Origin: Flavobacterium sp. | Lineage (GTDB): Bacteria > Bacteroidota > Bacteroidia > Flavobacteriales > Flavobacteriaceae | Assembly: GCA_017983975.1 (NCBI GenBank) | Contig: JAGOAL010000016.1 | Span: 1-39,054, forward strand | Direction of reading: 5' to 3' | DNA length: 39,054 nt | Part shown: positions 32,999-39,054 of the stretch, one piece after another | How positions within the stretch are numbered: the first letter of the stretch is position 1 | How the letters are laid out: each line of letters opens with the position of its first letter | Position numbers and translations under genes: made by a program | Notes under the pieces: model-generated | Database searches by the model: none | The model's input: only the letters and a program-made list of their open reading frames with translations | Told to the model about the DNA's origin: nothing

Positions 32999-34627
32999 TT
33001 ATCCTAATTGCGGACCTGCGGCAACTAGGTTTTTACCTTCTTCATTATCGGTATACTGTACAAAATTCTTAATAAATCTTGACGCCAAGTCTTCGGCTTT
33101 GGTTTCCCACTCCGTTGCCTCAGCATAGGTATCTCTTGGATCTAATATTGCTGGATTTACATCATGTAAAGCTGTTGGTACTTCAAAGTTAAATACTGGA
33201 ATTATTTTTGTTGCTGCGTTTTCGATTGACCCATCTAAAATAGCATCAATAATGGCACGCGTGTCTTTTATAGAAATACGTTTCCCTGTTCCATTCCAGC
33301 CCGTATTGACCATGTAGGCAGTAGCATTGTGTTGTTCCATTTTTTTAACCAATTCCTCACCATATTTCGTAGGATGTAAGGATAAAAATGCTTTTCCAAA
33401 ACAAGCCGAAAAAGTTGGTTCTGGTTGGGTTACTCCTCTTTCTGTACCCGCTAATTTTGCGGTAAACCCAGATAAGAAGTAATATTTTGTTTGCTCGGGT
33501 GTTAATTTAGAAACCGGAGGCATTACTCCGAATGCATCTGCTGTTAAGAAAATAACTTTGGTAGCATGTCCTGCCTTTGAAACCGGGCGAACAATATTAT
33601 CAATATGGTAAATAGGATAAGAAACACGTGTATTTTGCGTAACCGAACCGTCTTTAAAATCAATTTTTCCTGAGGCGTCTAACGTTACATTTTCTAAAAG
33701 GGCGTCTTTCTTAATAGCTCCGAAGATATCTGGCTCATTTTCAGCACTCAAATCAATGGTTTTAGCATAGCAGCCACCTTCAAAATTAAATACCCCTGAA
33801 TCGTCCCATCCGTGTTCATCATCACCAATTAACTCGCGTTTTGGATCTGTAGATAAGGTTGTTTTTCCGGTTCCAGATAATCCGAAAAACACTGCTACAT
33901 CTCCATCTGCACCTTTATTAGCAGAACAGTGCATAGAAGCCATGCCTTTAAGCGGTAAATAATAGTTCATCATGGAAAACAAGCCTTTTTTCATTTCTCC
34001 ACCGTACCAAGTTCCTCCAATCAATTGGATTTTTTCGGTTAAATTAAAGGCAACGTATACTTCCGAATTTAATCCGTGAGCAGCATAGTCCTTAAAGCTT
34101 GTTTTAGAGCCATTCATTACCACAAAATCTGGTTCGCCAAAATGTTCTAATTCAGCATCCGTAGGACGAATGAACATGTTTTTTACAAAATGTGCTTGCC
34201 AAGCCACTTCCATAATAAAACGAACTTTTAAACGAGTATCTTCATTTGCGCCACAAAAGGCATCCACTACATATAATTTTTTTCCAGAAAGTTGTTGAAC
34301 TGTATTTTCTTTTAACGCATTCCAAGTGGTTTGAGAAATTGGTTTATTGTCGTTTGCTGCTTTGTCAGAATTCCACCAAACCGTGTTTTCAGTTACAGCA
34401 TCTTTTACAATATATTTATCCTTTGGAGATCGGCCAGTAAATTCTCCTGTCATAACATTTACAGCACCTAGCTCAGACAATTGCCCTCTTTCATAACCTG
34501 CTAAAGAATCATTTAGCTCTTCATTATATAAAAAATCGTACGATGGATTGTAGATTATTTCAGTTACATTATTGATTCCATATTTTTCCAACGCAATCGA
34601 TTTCGTAATTAGGGCATTCGTATCCAT
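32999..34627 (-). CDS. pckA: Phosphoenolpyruvate carboxykinase (ATP)
   Basis: A 542-residue enzyme that converts oxaloacetate and ATP to phosphoenolpyruvate, the entry step of gluconeogenesis. '[16 protein letters not shown]' (59-74) holds the conserved Arg and Lys. The ATP-binding P-loop is Gly249-Leu-Ser-Gly-Thr-Gly-Lys255-Thr-Thr in '[15 protein letters not shown]', followed by the metal-binding '[10 protein letters not shown]' (267-276). Both motifs match the ATP-dependent type and not the GTP type. The length fits. Transcribed alone from a TAATTTTG promoter. Confidence 0.97.
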   Translation of the reverse strand: MDTNALITKSIALEKYGINNVTEIIYNPSYDFLYNEELNDSLAGYERGQLSELGAVNVMTGEFTGRSPKDKYIVKDAVTENTVWWNSDKAANDNKPISQTTWNALKENTVQQLSGKKLYVVDAFCGANEDTRLKVRFIMEVAWQAHFVKNMFIRPTDAELEHFGEPDFVVMNGSKTSFKDYAAHGLNSEVYVAFNLTEKIQLIGGTWYGGEMKKGLFSMMNYYLPLKGMASMHCSANKGADGDVAVFFGLSGTGKTTLSTDPKRELIGDDEHGWDDSGVFNFEGGCYAKTIDLSAENEPDIFGAIKKDALLENVTLDASGKIDFKDGSVTQNTRVSYPIYHIDNIVRPVSKAGHATKVIFLTADAFGVMPPVSKLTPEQTKYYFLSGFTAKLAGTERGVTQPEPTFSACFGKAFLSLHPTKYGEELVKKMEQHNATAYMVNTGWNGTGKRISIKDTRAIIDAILDGSIENAATKIIPVFNFEVPTALHDVNPAILDPRDTYAEATEWETKAEDLASRFIKNFVQYTDNEEGKNLVAAGPQLG

Positions 34628-34661
34628 AAAATGTTTGTTATGTTGTGTTTTAAATAAAGTG

Positions 34662-34669
34662 CAAAATTA
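34662..34669 (-). promoter_or_regulatory. Promoter -7 element for pckA
   Basis: TAATTTTG on the minus strand, 34 bases before the ATG at 34627. Confidence 0.55.
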
Positions 34670-34691
34670 TAAATTTAAATTAAGATAGCAT

Positions 34692-35084
34692 TTAAATTGT
34701 TGATTTTTTACATAAAATTGAGTAAAATAAATAGCCCCAAGCCGAAATCAACAAAACACCACCTATTGGTGTTATAGGTCCTAACCACTTTGTTTTTAGA
34801 TTTGTAATGCCGTTTGTTGCTAAAAGATAGATAGATCCTGAAAAAAACAAAACACCTGTAAGGGTTAACCAGAAAATAACCAAGCGTTCTTTTTCATTTA
34901 AAAAAGTGAATATCCCTATGAATAATAGGAAAAAAGCATGATACATTTGGTATCTAACCCCAATTTCAAAAGACTGTAATTGTGTTTCAGTTAATACTTT
35001 TTTTAATGCATGAGCGCCAAATGCCCCTAAAATTATAGCTGTAATACCTAACATAGCAGCTGTTAAAAGAATTTTTTTGTCCAT
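34692..35084 (-). CDS. DUF423 family membrane protein
   Basis: A 130-residue protein with four hydrophobic segments. 'LGITAIILGAFGAHALKKVL' is the DUF423 signature, followed by 'QSFEIGVRYQMYHAFFLLFI' and, at the end, 'LGPITPIGGVLLISAWGYLF'. Members are small inner-membrane proteins without a known function (YwdK in Bacillus, YgdD in E. coli). Separated from pckA by 64 bases and with its own promoter. Confidence 0.92.
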   Translation of the reverse strand: MDKKILLTAAMLGITAIILGAFGAHALKKVLTETQLQSFEIGVRYQMYHAFFLLFIGIFTFLNEKERLVIFWLTLTGVLFFSGSIYLLATNGITNLKTKWLGPITPIGGVLLISAWGYLFYSILCKKSTI

Positions 35085-35101
35085 TACTTCAAATTTTAAA
35101 C

Positions 35102-35109
35102 CAAAGGTA
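35102..35109 (-). promoter_or_regulatory. Promoter -7 element for the DUF423 gene
   Basis: TACCTTTG on the minus strand, 17 bases before the ATG at 35084. Confidence 0.5.
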
Positions 35110-35175
35110 CTAAAAGTTTTAGGCTAATACCACGATATAAATCATAAAAAAACTTTTATAAATATAACATTTTGC

Positions 35176-35183
35176 TATCTTCG
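35176..35183 (+). promoter_or_regulatory. Variant -7 element for the saccharopine dehydrogenase-like gene
   Basis: TATCTTCG has one mismatch to TAnnTTTG and lies 26 bases before the ATG at 35210. Confidence 0.4.
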
Positions 35184-35209
35184 TGTTATATTTTTTTAAT
35201 TAATACCCG

Positions 35210-36571
35210 ATGAGACATATATTAGTCATTGGAGCAGGCAGATCTGCTTCGTCGCTTATAAAATACTTATTAGATCATTCTGAAAAAGAGCAGCTACATA
35301 TTACTATTGGTGACTTATCAAAGGAATTAGCCCTACAAAAAACTAAAAATCACAAAAATGCAACAGCAATTGCCTTTGATGTATTCAACGATGAACAACG
35401 CAAAGCAGAAATTCAAAAAGCCAACATTGTAATTTCAATGTTACCCGCTCATCTTCATATAGAAGTGGCGAAAGATTGCGTCACTTATAAAAAACACATG
35501 GTTACGGCTTCCTATATTAGTCCGGCCATGCAAGAATTAGACGAAACCGCAAAAGCAAACAAATTAATTTTCATGAATGAAATTGGGCTTGACCCAGGTA
35601 TTGATCACATGAGTGCCATGAAAATTATGGACGAAATTAAAAGTAAAGGTGGAAAAATTATTCTTTTCGAATCTTTTTGTGGCGGATTAGTAGCCCCTGA
35701 AAGTGATACCAATTTGTGGAATTATAAATTTACCTGGAATCCTAGAAATGTCGTTTTAGCGGGTCAAGGTGGAGCGGCAAAATTCATTCAAGAAGGCACT
35801 TATAAATATATTCCTTATCATAAATTATTTAGAAGAACCGAATTTTTAGAAGTGGAAGGTTTTGGACGATTTGAAGCATACGCAAACAGAGATTCTTTAA
35901 AATATAGAGACATTTATGGTTTACAAAATGCAGAAACCTGTTATCGTGGAACCATAAGAAGAGTCGGTTTTTCAAAAGCTTGGGATGTTTTTGTGCAATT
36001 AGGCATGACAGATGATACCTATATTATTGATGATTCTGAACATATGAGTAATCGCGATTTTGTGAATTTATTTTTACCTTATCATCCAACAGATTCTATA
36101 GAAATTAAATTCAGACATCAATTAAAAATTGATCAAGACGATGTAATTTGGGACAAACTTATGGAGTTAGATTTATTTAGTAAATCGGTAGTTCCTGGTT
36201 TAAAAAATGCCACTCCGGCTCAAATGTTAGAAAAAATACTGTCTTATAAATGGACGTTACAACCAGAAGATAAAGACATGATTGTGATGTATCATAAAAT
36301 TGGTTATGAAATTAATGGTGAGCAAAAACAAATAGATGCTACAATGGTTTGTTTGGGCGACGACCAAATTTATACCGCTATGGCAAAAACTGTAGGATTA
36401 CCAGTCGCTATTGCCACATTGAAAATATTAAATGGCGAAATCAAAACTTCGGGCGTACAATTACCAACAGCAAAAGAAGTTTATCTTCCTATTTTAGATG
36501 AATTAGAACAGTATGGCGTAGTTTTTAAAGAATTTGATGTGCCTTATTTTGGATACGATTATTATAATTAA
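35210..36571 (+). CDS. Saccharopine dehydrogenase-like protein
   Basis: A 453-residue NAD(P)-dependent oxidoreductase. The Rossmann loop 'ILVIGAGRSASSLIKYLL' starts at residue 4, and 'MNEIGLDPGIDHMSAMKIMD' is the signature of the saccharopine dehydrogenase (glutamate-forming, LYS9-like) family. Related enzymes oxidise saccharopine to glutamate and aminoadipate semialdehyde in lysine breakdown; this fits the sequence, but no lysine-ketoglutarate reductase partner is adjacent, so the substrate is inferred. Transcribed alone between a promoter and a hairpin terminator. Confidence 0.9.
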   Translation: MRHILVIGAGRSASSLIKYLLDHSEKEQLHITIGDLSKELALQKTKNHKNATAIAFDVFNDEQRKAEIQKANIVISMLPAHLHIEVAKDCVTYKKHMVTASYISPAMQELDETAKANKLIFMNEIGLDPGIDHMSAMKIMDEIKSKGGKIILFESFCGGLVAPESDTNLWNYKFTWNPRNVVLAGQGGAAKFIQEGTYKYIPYHKLFRRTEFLEVEGFGRFEAYANRDSLKYRDIYGLQNAETCYRGTIRRVGFSKAWDVFVQLGMTDDTYIIDDSEHMSNRDFVNLFLPYHPTDSIEIKFRHQLKIDQDDVIWDKLMELDLFSKSVVPGLKNATPAQMLEKILSYKWTLQPEDKDMIVMYHKIGYEINGEQKQIDATMVCLGDDQIYTAMAKTVGLPVAIATLKILNGEIKTSGVQLPTAKEVYLPILDELEQYGVVFKEFDVPYFGYDYYN

Positions 36572-36577
36572 ATAAAA

Positions 36578-36615
36578 AAATCCAAATTCCGAAATTGTTT
36601 CGAAATTTGGATTTA
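36578..36615. terminator. Bidirectional terminator after the saccharopine dehydrogenase-like gene
   Basis: 'tccaaatt-c-cgaaa' pairs with 'tttcg-a-aatttgga' with a single C/A mismatch, preceded by an A-run; it lies between two convergent genes. Confidence 0.8.
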
Positions 36616-36636
36616 CTATTTTAGATTTTTTAAGAA

Positions 36637-37332
36637 TTAATCTCTTGACCCTAAAATTCTAACGGCCCAGTATAACAATGAGGCCAATGCACCTAATGCA
36701 GCAACTACATAGGTTCTTGCGGCCCATTTTAAAGAATCTTCAGCACCTGCATATTCTTCTTGGCTTAACATATTTTTATTTTTTAACCAAGCCAATGCTC
36801 TATTACTCGCATCATATTCTACAGGAAGTGTAATAAAACTAAAAGTTGTTGCAATAGCCATTAAAACCAAACCAGCCACCGCTACATAAAAACCAATTCC
36901 AGTTTTTGATGCAAATCCTAAAATTAATCCGCCCATAATTAACCATTGCGACATGCTTGACGACACATTAACCATTGGCACCATTTTAGAACGCATGGTT
37001 AGCCATTCATAAGCTTGCGCATGTTGCACGGCGTGTCCACATTCATGCGCAGCAACAGCAGCCGCAGCCGCATTTCGTTGATTATAAACCGCTTCAGACA
37101 AGTTAACTGTTTTATCTACTGGATTGTAGTGATCTGTTAATTGCCCCGGCGTAGAAATAACTTGAACGCCTCTAATACCGTGATCGGCCAGCATTTTTTC
37201 TGCAATTTCAGCACCACTCATGCCATTGCGTAAGGTTACTTTTGAATAATGTGCAAATTTACTTTTCAATCGGTTACTTACTAACCAACTCGCTAGCGCA
37301 ATCGCGCCAATCATTATATAATATCCTAACAT
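36637..37332 (-). CDS. Zinc metallopeptidase, YugP-type membrane protein
   Basis: A 231-residue inner-membrane protein. The first helix 'YYIMIGAIALASWLVSNRLK' is followed by the family's 'GMSGAEIAEKMLADHGIRGV'; the HExxH zinc motif is His96-Glu97-Cys-Gly-His100 in 'AAHECGHAVQHAQAYEW'. Further membrane segments occur around 120-165 and 208-225. Members are classed as putative neutral zinc metallopeptidases; substrates are unknown. A TAAATTTG box at 37383-37390 on the minus strand is a plausible promoter. Confidence 0.9.
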   Translation of the reverse strand: MLGYYIMIGAIALASWLVSNRLKSKFAHYSKVTLRNGMSGAEIAEKMLADHGIRGVQVISTPGQLTDHYNPVDKTVNLSEAVYNQRNAAAAAVAAHECGHAVQHAQAYEWLTMRSKMVPMVNVSSSMSQWLIMGGLILGFASKTGIGFYVAVAGLVLMAIATTFSFITLPVEYDASNRALAWLKNKNMLSQEEYAGAEDSLKWAARTYVVAALGALASLLYWAVRILGSRD

Positions 37333-37382
37333 AGTTTTTAAAATTTAATTTAAAATTACTAAAAATATATCAAATTACACGC

Positions 37383-37390
37383 CAAATTTA
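37383..37390 (-). promoter_or_regulatory. Promoter -7 element for the zinc peptidase gene
   Basis: TAAATTTG on the minus strand, 50 bases before the ATG at 37332, just past the end of the 61-residue gene. Confidence 0.45.
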
Positions 37391-37409
37391 AAAAATGACA
37401 CTTTGACAT

Positions 37410-37595
37410 TTATTTACAAATGGTAACAAATGCAATCAATTCTTGAGCTTCAAAATAAGTAAACGACACATTAATGACTTCATAACCTGCTGCCGATTTT
37501 TTATTTAGAAATAACTCAACTTGTTTTGCTAACTCATCTTTAGTACTTCCAAAACCCGTACTTTTTTTCAAGATGTGAACTTCGTGATTTTTCAT
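37410..37595 (-). CDS. Small conserved protein (61 residues), DUF4177-like
   Basis: A 61-residue soluble protein of the pattern 'helix-turn-strand': 'TKDELAKQVELFLNKKSAAG' is an amphipathic helix followed by 'YEVINVSFTYFEAQELIAFV'. The 'GYEVINVSF' strand after a helix resembles DUF4177-type small proteins, but the match is loose. The function is unknown. It begins one base after the stop of the mini-SPFH gene, so the two are almost certainly co-transcribed and possibly act together. Confidence 0.7.
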   Translation of the reverse strand: MKNHEVHILKKSTGFGSTKDELAKQVELFLNKKSAAGYEVINVSFTYFEAQELIAFVTICK

Positions 37596-37596
37596 G

Positions 37597-38025
37597 TTAT
37601 TCTGCGCGTTGCATTTGTTTTACTGGTGATTTTTTGGAAACATCCATCACAGGAACCATACCATTTGTTGGTACATAAATAATTTGTGGCAAATCGCCTT
37701 TGTCGGCTAATTTTTCTAAGGTTCTAATGAACAAATATTGGTTATATGTTTCGTTTAAAGTCCCATTTTCGACTTTCATTGCTTCTGCCATTCCTCTAGC
37801 GCGTTCAATTTCGGCTTGAGCATTTAATTTTTCAGCTTCAAGCTTTGCTTTAGCTTCTTCTACTAAAATTCTTCGGTTTTGTTCTGCTTTTGCCATTTCA
37901 GCTTTTCCTGCCATTTCTTGCTGCCAAACATTGTATCTAGGCAAACCAAACATTAAGGCTGCAATGAATAAGAACACCATTAAAACAACCCCTACAACTA
38001 TTTTACCGACACTTCTTTTTTCCAT
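37597..38025 (-). CDS. Miniature SPFH/band 7-like membrane protein
   Basis: A 142-residue protein with one membrane helix (about 9-28, 'IVVGVVLMVFLFIAALMFGL'), then a long charged coiled coil (about 36-86) rich in Ala, Glu and Lys ('AEIERARGMAEAMKVENGTL'), and a C-terminal 'YLFIRTLEKLADKGDLPQII' and 'YVPTNGMVPVMDV'. The coiled coil and tail match the C-terminal part of prohibitin/HflC-type proteins, while the SPFH core domain of about 150 residues is absent. It should oligomerise at the inner membrane. I recall similar short proteins annotated as membrane protease subunit in flavobacteria and phages. No protease gene is adjacent other than the zinc peptidase two genes away. Confidence 0.8.
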   Translation of the reverse strand: MEKRSVGKIVVGVVLMVFLFIAALMFGLPRYNVWQQEMAGKAEMAKAEQNRRILVEEAKAKLEAEKLNAQAEIERARGMAEAMKVENGTLNETYNQYLFIRTLEKLADKGDLPQIIYVPTNGMVPVMDVSKKSPVKQMQRAE

Positions 38026-38078
38026 TTTAATTAGATTTTAATTTATCTATTATACGTAAAAAATGAAAAATGTTACAA

Positions 38079-38108
38079 AAAAACTCAAACTTTTATGTTT
38101 GAGTTTTT
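38079..38108 (-). terminator. Terminator of leuS
   Basis: 'aaaaactcaaac' (38079-38090) pairs with 'gtttgagttttt' (38097-38108) around a 6-base loop; on the minus strand it runs into T residues. Confidence 0.88.
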
Positions 38109-38143
38109 AATATTGGCACATTGGCTTATTGACACATTCTATG

Positions 38144-39054
38144 TTATCCCACCAAATTAATAATCTTACCAGGAACGATAATCACTTTATTTGGCGTTCT
38201 GCCTTGTAATTGTGCTTGTGTGCGTTCGTCTGCCATTACGATTTCTTCAATTTGAGCCGCTGTTAAATCCAAAGGTAACTTAATCGTAAAACGCATTTTC
38301 CCATTAAATGAAACCGGATATTCTTTTTCAGATTCTACTAAATACTTTTCTTCAAATTTTGGAAAAGTAACTGTTGCGATCGAACCTTCATGACCTAAAC
38401 CACTCCATAATTCTTCTGCAATATGTGGTGCATATGGCGAAACTAAAATAGCTAAAGGTTCTAAAATAGCTCTGTGATTGCATTTTAATTGTTGCAATTC
38501 GTTTACGCAAATCATAAATTGAGAAACCGATGTGTTAAATGAGAAATTCTCAATGTCTTCGGTTACTTTTTTGATGGTTTTATGTAACGATTTATACATT
38601 TCTGATGTTGGCTCATCGTTTACTATAACCGAACCGTTATCATCAAAATACAAACGCCATAATTTTTTCAAGAAACCAGAAACACCTGTAATTCCAGCTG
38701 TATTCCAAGGTTTAGATTGCTCTAAAGGCCCTAAAAACATCTCGTACAAACGTAAGGTATCGGCACCATATTCATCACAAATATCATCTGGTGAAACTAC
38801 ATTGTATTTTGATTTCGACATTTTTTCGACTTCTTGATCAACAATAAAATTCTCAATATTTAAAATTTCAGAATTTCCAAAAAAAGAATTATACATATCC
38901 CATTTTTTGAATTTATCAATAATCAATTCGCCTTTAATGTCAACACAATCTACTGGAATATTATATGGTTTTGACTCACTATGGTCAATTGTAATACCAT
39001 TTTTATTATTTAGAAAATAATCTTTATTTTCCAAATTTGAAAGACTAAGTAAGT
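38144..39054 (-). CDS. leuS: Leucyl-tRNA synthetase, C-terminal part (truncated by window edge)
   Basis: The 3' third of leuS; the frame is open to the end of the window, so the gene starts outside it. The KMSKS loop is intact ('EKMSKSKYNVV', 38810-38824), followed by 'GADTLRLYEMFLGPLEQSKP' and the anticodon-binding helical domain with 'LAILVSPYAPHIAEELWSGL'. The C-terminal domain ends in 'RTPNKVIIVPGKIINLVG', as in bacterial LeuS. The visible part is about 300 residues of the roughly 930 expected. A TTG at 39034 is not a start. The terminator at 38079-38108 ends the transcript. Confidence 0.96.
   Translation of the reverse strand, partial: LLSLSNLENKDYFLNNKNGITIDHSESKPYNIPVDCVDIKGELIIDKFKKWDMYNSFFGNSEILNIENFIVDQEVEKMSKSKYNVVSPDDICDEYGADTLRLYEMFLGPLEQSKPWNTAGITGVSGFLKKLWRLYFDDNGSVIVNDEPTSEMYKSLHKTIKKVTEDIENFSFNTSVSQFMICVNELQQLKCNHRAILEPLAILVSPYAPHIAEELWSGLGHEGSIATVTFPKFEEKYLVESEKEYPVSFNGKMRFTIKLPLDLTAAQIEEIVMADERTQAQLQGRTPNKVIIVPGKIINLVG

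Noticed and set aside
37597-38025. Mini-SPFH protein as a prophage remnant
   Set aside because: No integrase, structural or other phage genes lie near it, and base composition matches its surroundings.
39032-39034. TTG as a start codon for the leuS fragment
   Set aside because: The frame is open to the window edge and the protein is only the C-terminal part of LeuS.

Overview
The window is about 39 kb of AT-rich chromosome from a member of the Flavobacteriaceae, most likely Flavobacterium or a close relative. The signs are a gliding-motility lipoprotein GldD, a secreted protein with a type IX secretion (T9SS) type A sorting domain, several families largely confined to Bacteroidetes (DUF6705, DUF3078, DUF3109, DUF4271, DUF4296), the Bacteroidetes -7 promoter motif TAnnTTTG in front of many genes, and start codons in A-rich context with no Shine-Dalgarno sequence. 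Nearly all genes are core housekeeping genes. I see no prophage, transposase, CRISPR array, tRNA, rRNA or recognisable defence island. No gene-free stretch exceeds 300 bases.

Layout. 1-494: 3' part of a DUF6705 gene. 567-1915: an EamA transporter and a heavy-metal-binding lipoprotein. 1962-4015 (minus): mutY, ssb, gldD. 4098-6313 (plus): HU, a 30-residue very basic protein probably of the ribosome, and RNase E/G. 6388-10412: a SIMPL protein, then divergent tadA and dxs, the latter overlapping a DUF3078 outer-membrane gene. 10461-13814 (minus): a large T9SS-sorted beta-propeller protein with a PA domain. 13902-19649 (minus): nucleotide metabolism, nrdB-nrdA followed by a small gene, an RDD protein and dgt. 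19919-25322: DUF3109, a MarC/small membrane protein/mini flavoprotein operon, a HupE/ComEB/S41 protease operon and a TerB-like protein. 25543-31394: a LuxE-like acyl transferase, tyrS, an SDR epimerase, and a mannosyltransferase-pyrC-DUF4296 operon. 31500-36571: DUF4271-hemD, pckA, DUF423 and a saccharopine dehydrogenase-like gene. 36637-39054 (minus): a zinc peptidase, a 61-residue protein, a miniature SPFH-like membrane protein and the C-terminal part of leuS.

How the genes fit together. Several encode nucleotide-pool functions: class Ia ribonucleotide reductase makes dNDPs, Dgt hydrolyses dNTPs, ComEB deaminates dCMP, and PyrC makes dihydroorotate. Translation is represented by tyrS, leuS, tadA and the small basic protein; RNA decay by RNase E/G; isoprenoid and tetrapyrrole supply by dxs and hemD; gluconeogenesis by pckA. 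Strong hairpin terminators separate most convergent units.

I did not find a convincing new multi-gene system. The points most worth a second look are: the 30-residue basic protein, too short for routine gene calling; an in-frame palindromic insertion in the nucleotide-binding motif of the LuxE-like gene; the mini-SPFH/61-residue pair; a dihydroorotase with Gln in place of the first metal-binding His; an RNase E/G with no zinc-link cysteines; a long imperfect hairpin in its leader; and very short or leaderless predicted transcripts, notably in the 42-bp tadA/dxs divergent region.
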